Below are positions 1 through 7,586 of a DNA stretch of 31,890 nucleotides, piece by piece (within the stretch, counting starts at the first letter, position 1; each line of letters begins with the position of its first letter). The notes beneath the pieces are model-generated. The model was not told where the DNA came from and searched no databases. It saw only the letters and a list, made by a program, of their open reading frames with translations. The stretch spans positions 1 through 31,890 of the forward strand of contig JAUXIH010000002.1 of NCBI GenBank assembly GCA_030621105.1, written 5' to 3'. Source of the DNA: Dehalococcoidia bacterium (GTDB lineage Bacteria > Chloroflexota > Dehalococcoidia > GIF9 > AB-539-J10). Position numbers and translations under genes: made by a program.

Positions 1-1
1 G

Positions 2-259
2 AATTACCAACCCTCCAGTGCGGAGGCTCCCGAGTATATCCGTAATGTGTACTCCGGAACCATGGGCAACTACATCTACTGGAGTATCCCCGACATGGTG
101 AATGGCTGGCTGGAAGACAGTTCCTCCAACCACGGCGTCCTGCTGAAGGACACCGATGAAAGCACTGCCGAGGACTGGAAATCATTCTATTCCTCCGATT
201 GGAGCGATCCCAATAAGCGCCCCAAGCTGGTTATTCAGTACTACGACCCGACTCCGTAG
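2..259 (+). CDS. DNRLRE domain-containing protein, C-terminal fragment
   Basis: The frame is open from the left edge of the window to a TAG at 257-259, so only the last 85 residues are visible and the real start lies outside. The visible part has the pattern of the end of a DNRLRE (disaggregatase-related) beta-sandwich domain: a segment reading IPDMVNGWLED, then NHGVLLK, then a serine/aspartate-rich stretch with FYSSDWSD, and a final RPKLVIQYY strand. Such domains occur in large secreted or surface proteins, usually as repeated carbohydrate-binding or adhesive modules. That this protein is exported is inferred, since the N-terminus is missing. It is followed by a strong hairpin. Family assignment is by motif pattern only. 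Confidence 0.7.
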   Translation, partial: NYQPSSAEAPEYIRNVYSGTMGNYIYWSIPDMVNGWLEDSSSNHGVLLKDTDESTAEDWKSFYSSDWSDPNKRPKLVIQYYDPTP

Positions 260-270
260 GCTTTTATCAT

Positions 271-302
271 CGGGAGAGGCGTCATCAATGACGCCTCTCC
301 CG
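271..302 (+). terminator. Hairpin after the DNRLRE gene, probable terminator
   Basis: A perfect 14-bp inverted repeat (CGGGAGAGGCGTCA, loop TCAA, TGACGCCTCTCCCG) starts 11 bases after the stop codon. It is GC-rich with a 4-base loop, as in intrinsic terminators, but no T-run follows it, so termination may be partial or the hairpin may protect the mRNA 3' end. Confidence 0.6.
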
Positions 303-357
303 AGTCTCCCTACTCTAGAAAATCTACATGCGCTGAAAAATAAAGGAGGCAGGTAAA

Positions 358-846
358 ATGAATCTTCTGAGATGGAATCCTATGAGGAACATACTAATTG
401 TTACAGGGATTGGTTTAGGCCTCCTGTTCATGACAGGGTGTGTTGCTCAGGGTGATTATCAAAATTTGGAGGCTCAGTATAATGCCCTTCAAACTGAGTT
501 AAACAGCACCCAAGCCGAGTTAAGTAGTACCCAAGCTGAACTGGCTGAGTTGCAAGCAAAATATCCCCCCAGACTCTTCGAGGATTCTGCAGAACTAGAA
601 GCATGGTTGGCGGGACAACCTACCCCCCCAGAGGCAACTGATGCAGTCCTTTGGTACGAGCATGCACGCCAGTTACAGAAAGCTGCAGTAGAGGATGGAT
701 ACATCATTTCTGCAGACTACATAGGCCCAGACTCTGATGGATTATACACCATATGGTGTTCTGCTGTTCTCCAGGATAACAGCTATTACTATTGGGACCC
801 GGATACAGACAGTCTCTATTACGGGATGGACGTAAAACACTTTTAA
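358..846 (+). CDS. Small predicted lipoprotein with a coiled-coil neck, function unknown
   Basis: 162 residues, starting at an ATG behind a good ribosome site (AAAGGAGG). The N-terminus is a lipoprotein signal: basic MNLLRWNPMR, a hydrophobic core, then the lipobox FMTGC with the lipidated cysteine at residue 28. Residues about 35-68 form a heptad-like coiled coil with short repeats (STQAEL twice), which should act as a spacer from the membrane. The remaining ~90 residues are a compact domain rich in Trp and Tyr (YTIWCSAVLQ, then SYYYWDPDTDSLYYG) that I do not recognise. Predicted location is the outer face of the cytoplasmic membrane. It lies between a surface-protein gene and a stress-protein gene, with no clear operon partner. 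Confidence 0.7.
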   Translation: MNLLRWNPMRNILIVTGIGLGLLFMTGCVAQGDYQNLEAQYNALQTELNSTQAELSSTQAELAELQAKYPPRLFEDSAELEAWLAGQPTPPEATDAVLWYEHARQLQKAAVEDGYIISADYIGPDSDGLYTIWCSAVLQDNSYYYWDPDTDSLYYGMDVKHF

Positions 847-903
847 GTAAGAAGAAATTTCTCCAAGGACTTCCAGAGCGGCTTTTCCGCCGAGGAAATT
901 TAT

Positions 904-1862
904 ATGTACAGAAAGATACTGGTACCTCTGGACGGATCAGAGAGAGCAGAGTTGGCTTTGCCCTACGCGGCAGGGTTGAGCTCCGAACTCAACTGCGACC
1001 TGCACCTGATATATGTCTCCCCTCCAAAGGACCCTCGTGTCTGCGCAGCACGCTACTACATCGACCAGATATCCCGGAACACGGGCAGGGACTTCCTCCT
1101 GCCAGGCAAGGTTACGCCCGTTTTCCTCGATGGCGCGCCGGCTTTCACCATCACCAATTACGCTGCACAGCACGACATCGACCTCATCATAATGACCTCC
1201 CACGGCCTGACTGGTGCTACGCAGTGGCCCCTGGGGGAATCGTTGACAGGGTAATCTCCACTACGGAGAAGCCCCTCCTGCTCATCAAGGTTAAGGACCC
1301 CCCCTCGATCTGGCAGCACAAAGCGCCCTCCCGAATATTGATCCCCCTGGACGGCTCCAAGCTGGCCGAGGCAGCTGTCTCCCGTGTCCGTGAGCTAATG
1401 GCCCAGCTAATACCACCTCGCAGCGTGGAAATCACGCTTTTCCATGCCATCTCTCCCCTGAGGGAATATCGCAGCTACTGGACCTTCTCTATAGCCGGCG
1501 AAGAAAGCGATGAAGGGTTCAACAAGTTTACTCACAGGGAAGGCATTACCTCTCCTCTTGCTGGAGCTGAAGTATATACTCAGAGAGAACTGGCAGACAT
1601 CAAGGCCAGGGTTGCTTCTTACCTTGCGGAGGTTGGCACTAAGCTCAGCAGCGAGGGGCTCAAGGTATCCTCCAAGATAACAACAGGCACCCCTTCCAGG
1701 GAAATCGTCACTTTCGCCGACAAGGCCGACATCGACCTGGTAGTGATGTCAACACATGGTCGCTCCGGATACAACCGCCTGTTTCTGGGCAGTGTGTCTG
1801 ACCGAACCATCCGCACGGGAAGCAAGCCTCTGCTACTGGTGAGAGACAGGCCTGAGAGCTAA
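904..1862 (+). pseudogene. Two-domain universal stress protein, split by a one-base frameshift
   Basis: A UspA-type protein with two tandem domains, but in two frames. The first domain begins at ATG 904 (MYRKILVPLDGS, ribosome site GAGGAAA) and reads to an early stop at 1254. Its homology leaves the frame at the G-run 1233-1237, where WPLG should continue as GIVDRVI. That continuation, plus a complete second domain (RILIPLDGS ... THGRSGYNRLFLGS), is present in the next frame up to TAA 1862. One extra G in the run restores a single protein of about 319 residues. The ATP-binding loop (HG-x9-GS) is intact in domain two. It resembles the intact paralogue at 11117-12115. Either a true disruption or a sequencing or assembly error in a homopolymer; the absence of other damage favours an error or a very recent event. 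Confidence 0.85.
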
Positions 1863-1973
1863 AGTTTCGGCTGGGCCCTTGACAGCACTACAGGGATCTC
1901 CTGGGATACTCACATTCTTCCTTTGACGCTGGCAGGCAAAGCTGATAAGCTAGGCAGCTTGGAAGATGACACT

Positions 1974-3323
1974 ATGACGACAGAAAAAGTGAGCATGGAA
2001 AAGATTGCCTCCCTGTGCAAGCGGCGCGGCCTGGTATTCCAAAGCAGCGAGATCTATGGTGGCTTGAGTAGCTGCTGGGATTATGGGCCCCTGGGGGTGG
2101 AGCTAAAACACAATGTTAAGAATGCCTGGTGGAAAGCCATGGTGCAACAAAGAGATGATGTTGTTGGCCTGGACAGCAGCATCATCATGCATCCCGATGT
2201 ATGGCAAGCCAGTGGGCATATTGACAACTTCGCGGACCCCATGGTGGAATGCAAAGCCTGCCACCTGAGATGGCGAGCTGACGCAGTGGAAGATGGCAAA
2301 TGTCCCCAATGCGGGGGAGAGCTTACAGCTCCCCGCATGTTTGACCTGATGTTCAAGACCTTCATGGGGCCGGTGCAGGATGAAGCCAACACGGTTTACC
2401 TCCGTCCGGAGACAGCTCAGGGCATGTTCGTCAACTTCCCCAATGTCATAGGCTCTACCCGGAAAAAATTGCCTCTAGGCATCGCCCAGACAGGCAAAGC
2501 TTTCCGTAACGAGATCACTCCCGGCAACTTCATCTTTAAAACTAGGGAGTTCGAGCAGATGGAGATGGAGTATTTCGTCAAGCCGGGAACAGACGATGAA
2601 TGGTTTAAATACTGGGTCGATGAGCGTTACAAGTGGTATATCAAATTGGGTATCAGGAAGGAAAACTTGCGCTTACGCCAGCATGGTGAAGAGGAACTGG
2701 CCCACTACGCCAAGGGCTGCTATGACATCGAGTACAACTTTCCCATGGGCTGGGCCGAGATAGAAGGCATTGCCAACCGCGGCGATTACGACCTCAAGCA
2801 GCACAGCAAGCATAGCGGACGGGACTTGAGTTATTACGACAGCGAGAGTAACGAGAGATACCTTCCCTACATAATTGAACCTTCAGCGGGGGTTGATCGC
2901 TCCCTCCTAGCTTTCCTCATCGATGCCTACAGCGAGGAGGTCGTAAAGGATGAGACCCGGGTTTTTCTCCGTCTCCATCCTGACCTGGCCCCGGTAAAGG
3001 TGGCCATTCTGCCCCTAAGCCGCAACCCGAAACTGACGCCGCTGGCCAAAGACATTTATGCCCAACTCTCCCCGCACCTCATGGCCTATTACGATGACTC
3101 TCAAAGCATCGGACGCAGGTACCGACGCCAGGATGAGGTGGGAACTCCTTTTTGCGTGACCATAGACTTCCAGTCCCTGGAAGACCAGCAGGTCACCATC
3201 AGGGAGAGGGACAGCTTGCAGCAAATCCGGGTGCCAGCTTTGGAACTAAAAAACATCCTGCAGACCAAGCTGGGCGGCGAGCCCTTCGCCACCTCACAGC
3301 TATGGACAGCAGCACAGGCATAA
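1974..3323 (+). CDS. glyQS: Glycine--tRNA ligase, single-chain dimeric type
   Basis: 449 residues; attaches glycine to tRNA-Gly in the cytoplasm. This is the class II alpha2 enzyme, related to archaeal and eukaryotic forms, not the alpha2beta2 GlyQ/GlyS pair. It opens with ASLCKRRGLVFQSSEIYGG and SCWDYGPLG. A Cys4 zinc knuckle is visible at C93, C96, C110 and C113. Class II motif 2 is in RNEITPGNFIFKTREFEQME, motif 3 in EPSAGVDRSLLAFL, and a C-terminal anticodon-binding domain begins near VKVAILPL. The ATG at 1974 has GGAAGA seven bases upstream; an earlier in-frame TTG at 1923 adds 17 residues without homology. It stands alone and converges on ade. Confidence 0.95.
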   Translation: MTTEKVSMEKIASLCKRRGLVFQSSEIYGGLSSCWDYGPLGVELKHNVKNAWWKAMVQQRDDVVGLDSSIIMHPDVWQASGHIDNFADPMVECKACHLRWRADAVEDGKCPQCGGELTAPRMFDLMFKTFMGPVQDEANTVYLRPETAQGMFVNFPNVIGSTRKKLPLGIAQTGKAFRNEITPGNFIFKTREFEQMEMEYFVKPGTDDEWFKYWVDERYKWYIKLGIRKENLRLRQHGEEELAHYAKGCYDIEYNFPMGWAEIEGIANRGDYDLKQHSKHSGRDLSYYDSESNERYLPYIIEPSAGVDRSLLAFLIDAYSEEVVKDETRVFLRLHPDLAPVKVAILPLSRNPKLTPLAKDIYAQLSPHLMAYYDDSQSIGRRYRRQDEVGTPFCVTIDFQSLEDQQVTIRERDSLQQIRVPALELKNILQTKLGGEPFATSQLWTAAQA

Positions 3324-3360
3324 CAACTCCCCTTCCTCTAGCGCTGTTATCAGAGATCAA

Positions 3361-3393
3361 GAGTCCTTACGGCATCAGTTAAGGAATCTCTTT
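3361..3393 (+). terminator. Probable glyQS terminator
   Basis: TCCTTA (3364-3369) pairs with TAAGGA (3380-3385), extended by GAG (3361-3363) with CTC (3388-3390) across a two-base bulge, and followed by TTT. It sits between the convergent glyQS and ade genes, two bases before the ade stop. An imperfect stem with a short T-run. Confidence 0.4.
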
Positions 3394-3394
3394 C

Positions 3395-5098
3395 CTATGC
3401 CGGGTGTAACAACTTAAATTCCGTTACATCTACCAGCCCTCTATCCGTCAATCGTAGCTCCGGAATAACGGGCAGGGCGAGGAAAGAGAGGAGAGAAAAC
3501 GGGGCCGGAGGTAGCTCCCCCAGCGAGGCAACTGCTGCCTCAACCTTCTCCAGTTGAACCACAGTTTCCTCCAGGGGGCTAAGCGACAGCAAGCCAGCAA
3601 CGGGCAGAGGCAGGGAGTTCAATATCTGTCCCTCATCGCTCACGGCAAGGCCTCCCTGTAACGCCTCTATTTCCTTGATGGCACGCATGATATCCCGGTC
3701 ATTTGTGCCCACCGCGATGATATTATGAGAATCATGAGCAATAGAGGAGGCGAAGGCCCCGCGGTGCAGGCCAAATCCCTGCACCAAGCCCAGGCCGATG
3801 TTCCCACTGGCTCTATGTCTTTCCACCACGACCAGCTTCATGATGTCCTGCTTAAAATCCGGCACCACCTCTCCTGATACTGTCTTCACGCGGGCCATAA
3901 CCTTCCTGGTAAGGATTTGCCCGGGAACTATTTGAATCACGGGATAGGTCTCCTGAGACGTGGTCACTCGCAGATCTCCTGGAGCGATTGGTTTCATGTG
4001 CACGGTGTGAGTTAGCTCTCGAGACAATCCTGGCACAGGAAACAATGGCAGGCCATGCCGCGCCACCAGCTCGCCATGATAGAACACCTGGTCTATGTGA
4101 AAGTGAGTCAGGTCGGGAATGGTAATAAAGTTGGCCTTATAGCCCGGGGCTATCGCTCCCAGGCCACGAAGACGAAAGTAATTCGCCACATTTATGGTCG
4201 CCAACTGCAGCGCCCTGACCGGCTCCATCCCCAGGCTTATCGCCTTTCTCACCACGGCATCGATATCTCCTTCGCGCAGCAGGTCAACACAGCTCCGGTC
4301 ATCGACAACAAAGAGGCATCGCGGGTAAGTCTTATCGGTAACCAGGGGAAGCAGTGCTTCCAGGTTTTTCTCCGAGGATCCCTCCCGAATCATGAGATAC
4401 ATCCCCTTCTGTAACTTCTCCCTGCCTTCCTCCAGTTCAGTAGATTCGTGGTCGGACATGATGCCCGCTGCTATGTAGGCATTCAACTCTTTGCCCCTGA
4501 GCCCAGGAGCATGTCCATCAATAACTTTATCCGTAGCGGCGGCAATCTTATCCAGCACCTGCTCGTCACCGGCAATGACCCCGGGGAAATTCATCATCTC
4601 CCCCAACCCCAGAACACCAGGATATGCGAAGATAGCCCTCAATTCCTCGCTATCCAGTTCCGCCCCCGATGTCTCCAGCGGAGTGGCGGGCACGCAGGAA
4701 GGAGCCATGAAATACATGTCCATGGGCAGTTCCTGCATCTGCTCCATGACAAATTTTATGCCGTCTGAGCCACAAACATTGGCAATCTCATGTAAATCAG
4801 TGATGACCGCCAGGGTTCCCCTGGGGACTACCGCTTGGGCATACCCGGACGGGTGCAGCATAGAGCTCTCGATATGTGTATGTCCATTGATCAATCCCGG
4901 GGCCAGGTAATCACCACGTAAATCAATAACCTGCCTAGCCTGGTTATAATCCCCCACGCCAGCAATCCTGTCCTGATAGATGGCGACATTCCCCTGTTCT
5001 ATATCACCAGTAAAGGTGTTTATGACACGGGCATTCTTCAGAATTAAGTCGGCTCGCGCCTTCCCTCGAGCCACCGCAATCAACCTTCCCAGCTTCAT
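3395..5098 (-). CDS. ade: Adenine deaminase
   Basis: 567 residues, the usual length for the bacterial Ade/AdeC family of the amidohydrolase superfamily. It converts adenine to hypoxanthine and ammonia. Metal-binding signatures are visible: GHTHIESS (H73, H75, E77), DLHEIANVCG (H103, E104), then HAPGLRG and the SDHE segment. The C-terminal Ade-specific domain carries the HDSHNIIAVG motif. The ATG overlaps the hpt stop codon by four bases (ATGA), which suggests translational coupling. The pair makes a direct route: Ade supplies hypoxanthine, which Hpt turns into IMP. Confidence 0.95.
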   Translation of the reverse strand: MKLGRLIAVARGKARADLILKNARVINTFTGDIEQGNVAIYQDRIAGVGDYNQARQVIDLRGDYLAPGLINGHTHIESSMLHPSGYAQAVVPRGTLAVITDLHEIANVCGSDGIKFVMEQMQELPMDMYFMAPSCVPATPLETSGAELDSEELRAIFAYPGVLGLGEMMNFPGVIAGDEQVLDKIAAATDKVIDGHAPGLRGKELNAYIAAGIMSDHESTELEEGREKLQKGMYLMIREGSSEKNLEALLPLVTDKTYPRCLFVVDDRSCVDLLREGDIDAVVRKAISLGMEPVRALQLATINVANYFRLRGLGAIAPGYKANFITIPDLTHFHIDQVFYHGELVARHGLPLFPVPGLSRELTHTVHMKPIAPGDLRVTTSQETYPVIQIVPGQILTRKVMARVKTVSGEVVPDFKQDIMKLVVVERHRASGNIGLGLVQGFGLHRGAFASSIAHDSHNIIAVGTNDRDIMRAIKEIEALQGGLAVSDEGQILNSLPLPVAGLLSLSPLEETVVQLEKVEAAVASLGELPPAPFSLLSFLALPVIPELRLTDRGLVDVTEFKLLHPA

Positions 5099-5628
5099 TC
5101 CCTTCCTTCCCAGATACAGATATCGGGCAAGTGGCGAAATTTCTCGCCAGCATCAAGGCCATATCCAACAATGAATTTGTCAGGCACAGTACATCCCAGA
5201 TAATCAATCTCTACAGGAATTTGCCGTCGAGAAGGTTTATCGAGCAAGGCACAGAGTTTCACGGACTCCGGTCCCTGAGACTTCAGGTAGTTCAACAGGT
5301 ACGATATGGTGGTGCCCGTATCCACAATATCTTCTATCACCAGGACTTCCTTCTCCCGTATGTCTGCCCTGATTCCCCGGACGGTACGGACGCTCCCTGA
5401 GCTTACCATGGCCCCTTCGTAGCTTGATAGCGTGACAAATTCCATCTCGGTGGACACTCCTCTTATCTGGCGAACAAGGTCTGCCATAAACACGAAGCAC
5501 CCTTTGAGGACGCCGAGAAGCAATACCTGCCTTCCATCATAGTCCTTGCTAATCTCGGCCGCCAGCCGGGATACAACCCTGGCTACCTCCTCTCTCCCTA
5601 TAAAAACCTGAGGCCGTGAAACTACCAC
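5095..5628 (-). CDS. hpt: Hypoxanthine phosphoribosyltransferase
   Basis: 177 residues, cytoplasmic type I phosphoribosyltransferase fold. It transfers ribose-5-phosphate from PRPP to hypoxanthine (and probably guanine) to give IMP or GMP. The PRPP-binding signature VLVIEDIVDTGTT is at about residues 95-107, with the GVLKGCFVFMADL loop upstream and the flexible SSYEGA loop at about 69-73. The start is GTG at 5628, behind a clear AGGAG on the coding strand. It is first in a two-gene unit with ade and divergent from ilvE. Confidence 0.93.
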   Translation of the reverse strand: MVVSRPQVFIGREEVARVVSRLAAEISKDYDGRQVLLLGVLKGCFVFMADLVRQIRGVSTEMEFVTLSSYEGAMVSSGSVRTVRGIRADIREKEVLVIEDIVDTGTTISYLLNYLKSQGPESVKLCALLDKPSRRQIPVEIDYLGCTVPDKFIVGYGLDAGEKFRHLPDICIWEGRE

Positions 5629-5693
5629 TGCTCTCTCCTAAAGATGATATTCATGCTTTCAGCCCCAAACGTCATCTCCTTTCCTATCTTAGC

Positions 5694-5722
5694 TTGTTTT
5701 AATAGCTGAGGAAAGTTATAAT
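5694..5722 (+). promoter_or_regulatory. Probable ilvE promoter
   Basis: -35 TTGTTT (5694-5699), 17-base spacer, perfect -10 TATAAT (5717-5722). Transcription would start near 5729, giving a leader of about 28 bases that contains the GGAGG ribosome site. It lies in the 128-base gap shared with the divergent hpt gene. Confidence 0.6.
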
Positions 5723-5756
5723 GCCTGACTAATTGTAACGCCAGCGGAGGAAATAT

Positions 5757-6686
5757 ATGCAGCCATATGCCTTCTTTCACAAGGAATTCATGCCTCTATC
5801 CCAGGCCAAGATCGGAATTTTAACCCATGCGTTCCATTACGGGACCGGTTGCTTCGAGGGCATCCGCGCCAATTGGAACGAAAAGCAACAGAAGTTCTGT
5901 ATCTTCCGGCTGAAAGAGCACTACCTTCGTTTACATAATAGCTGCCGCATCCTCAAGATTGTCCCGCCGTACCCCGTTGATGTCATGTGTCAGCTAACCG
6001 AGGAAGTAGTACAGAGAAGTGGCTACCGGGAGAATTTATATATACGGCCGGTAGCGTATAAGAGTTCGGAGGTCATCGGGGTTCGCCTTCACAACCTGGA
6101 AGATGACTTTTTCATCATAGCCACCCCTCTCCCTCCCTACCTCGCTGGCAGCAGCGTGCGCTGTGGCACCTCATCGTGGGTTCGCGTCGATGACAGAATG
6201 ATCCCTGCCAGGGGTAAGATCTGCGGCATTTACGTTAATAGCGCTCTGGCCAAGACCGAAGCATATGAAAATGGTTACGATGAAGCTATTTTACTAACCC
6301 AAGATGGACATGTCGCTGAGGGCAGTGGAGAAAATGTCTTCCTGGTCAAGGGCAATCTCCTGGTCACGCCGCCGCCCTCAGATAACATTCTCGAGGGCAT
6401 CACCCGTCAGACAGTGATGCAGGTAGCTCAAGAGGAAATGGGCATAAACACCACGGAAAGACATATCGACCGTAGCGAGCTTTACCTCGCAGACGAATGT
6501 TTCTTCACTGGAACCGCAGCCAATATCGCCCCCATCGCTGAGATCGACCATCGTACTATCGGCACGGGGGGGGTAGGACACATAACCTCCAGGCTATGTG
6601 ACTTGCTGAAGGATGTCATGCTGGGGGAAAATCCCAAATATACTGAGTGGTATACTCTCATCACTCCCGGGCCAGCCGAGAGCTAG
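5757..6686 (+). CDS. ilvE: Branched-chain amino acid aminotransferase
   Basis: 309 residues, PLP fold-type IV. It interconverts leucine, isoleucine and valine with their 2-oxo acids, using glutamate/2-oxoglutarate. It shows the IlvE pattern: HAFHYGTGCFEGIRA near the N-terminus, YIRPVAYKSS, the PLP lysine at K154 in ARGKICGIYVNS, and EGSGENVF at about 188-195, which holds the conserved glutamate and asparagine. The ATG follows a strong GGAGG. D-amino-acid transaminase and 4-amino-4-deoxychorismate lyase share the fold, but the full length, the G-[CT]-FEG-IR motif and the GSGENVF motif fit IlvE better. It is monocistronic here and converges on the aldolase gene 12 bases downstream. Confidence 0.9.
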   Translation: MQPYAFFHKEFMPLSQAKIGILTHAFHYGTGCFEGIRANWNEKQQKFCIFRLKEHYLRLHNSCRILKIVPPYPVDVMCQLTEEVVQRSGYRENLYIRPVAYKSSEVIGVRLHNLEDDFFIIATPLPPYLAGSSVRCGTSSWVRVDDRMIPARGKICGIYVNSALAKTEAYENGYDEAILLTQDGHVAEGSGENVFLVKGNLLVTPPPSDNILEGITRQTVMQVAQEEMGINTTERHIDRSELYLADECFFTGTAANIAPIAEIDHRTIGTGGVGHITSRLCDLLKDVMLGENPKYTEWYTLITPGPAES

Positions 6687-6698
6687 GCTACAATCCTT

Positions 6699-7271
6699 CT
6701 ACTCACCTGCTGCCGAGGCCATCTCCATCATTTTGAGCAAGTACAGGATATGGCAACTTTTCTCCAGGACGGCGGTATAATAATAAGCCTCCTCTAGCAA
6801 TTGCCCTGTGGCAAAGCTACCATGGCCCCTAACCAAAACCACCCTGTGCTGCTTCAATGCCTCAGTTATCTCTTCGACAAGGCTACCCGCCTCTACCGTT
6901 GTTAGATTATTCCCCAATATGGGAACCTTTCCCAGGGCCTTTTTCCCCTCCATGTCCCGAGGGGTGACTTCCTCCATGGTAAGAGATAGTGTCACAGCAT
7001 ATAAAGGGTGCGCATGCACTATGGCCAGCGCTGGTGTTCTTTTATAGACATAGCGATGAACCTCGAGTTCCGTAGAGGCCAGCGGAGTAAATCTATCGTT
7101 CTTGCCTATCCCGGTCTCCACCAGGTCCGCCACCCCGATAGCTCCCAGCATGCTCCCCCGATGAGTGATAACCATCCGCTCCCCCAGCTTAACACTGAGG
7201 TTGCCACTAAAGCAGGAAACGAGCCCCTTAGCAGCGAGTGCCTGCCCTATCGCTTGAAACTGGGGTAGCAT
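6699..7271 (-). CDS. Class II aldolase/adducin-family protein
   Basis: 190 residues, short for the family but complete. Compared with L-fuculose-1-phosphate aldolase, the zinc-site histidines are present as H86 and H88 (IVHAHPLYAV) and H150 (RGHGSFATG), and the catalytic glutamate matches E68 in STELEVH. The phosphate-binding SGNLSVK and THRGS segments are also there, so an active zinc aldolase or decarboxylase is expected. The substrate cannot be told; fuculose-phosphate-like sugars, ribulose-phosphate and methylthioribulose-1-phosphate dehydratase are all relatives. The ATG has AGGAAA upstream. It is last in a minus-strand row after relA/spoT and rpsT. Confidence 0.8.
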   Translation of the reverse strand: MLPQFQAIGQALAAKGLVSCFSGNLSVKLGERMVITHRGSMLGAIGVADLVETGIGKNDRFTPLASTELEVHRYVYKRTPALAIVHAHPLYAVTLSLTMEEVTPRDMEGKKALGKVPILGNNLTTVEAGSLVEEITEALKQHRVVLVRGHGSFATGQLLEEAYYYTAVLEKSCHILYLLKMMEMASAAGE

Positions 7272-7316
7272 AGTTATTTCCTAACACCTACCTGCGGCAG
7301 CCAGTTTGCCTGCGGG

Positions 7317-7586
7317 CTATTTGCCCGTCTGCCCGGCGTTTACTTTTTTCGTCAGCCGGGATTTAATCCTGGCAGCCTTATTTTTGTGGATAACTCCCCG
7401 CTTCACCGCCCGGTCCACACTGCTGACAGCCAATACTGTTGCCCGTTGCAATTCCTCTTCGCCTGAGCCAATGAGCTTCTCCACTCGGGTTACACGAGTT
7501 TTCATCCGGCTTCTTATAGAGCGGTTCTGTAACCTGGCCCTCTCTCCAACTCGTGCCGCCTTCACCACTGATTTACTACTGGACAA
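7317..7586 (-). CDS. rpsT: 30S ribosomal protein S20
   Basis: 89 residues, lysine/arginine-rich and all-helical as expected for bS20, which binds 16S rRNA early in 30S assembly. It has the typical opening SKSVVKAARVGERARLQNRS and the central region with DRAVKRGVIHKNKAARIKSRL. The start is TTG directly abutting the TAA stop of relA/spoT (TAATTG), with AAGGAGG just upstream inside the relA/spoT coding end. Ribosomes finishing relA/spoT could therefore restart here. Confidence 0.93.
   Translation of the reverse strand: MSSSKSVVKAARVGERARLQNRSIRSRMKTRVTRVEKLIGSGEEELQRATVLAVSSVDRAVKRGVIHKNKAARIKSRLTKKVNAGQTGK

Noticed and set aside
792..1232. Open frame running from 792 into the second stress-protein domain, as if one 356-residue gene
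   Set aside because: Its first ~147 codons overlap the end of the lipoprotein and the real first Usp domain in another frame and show no homology; only the part after the G-run is genuine.
1923..1973. Upstream TTG start of glyQS
   Set aside because: It adds 17 residues without family likeness; the ATG at 1974 has a well-placed ribosome site.
7272..7316. Direct repeat CCTGCGGC / CCTGCGGG between rpsT and the aldolase gene
   Set aside because: Only two short copies, no stable hairpin with a T-run; not enough for a repeat family or terminator.
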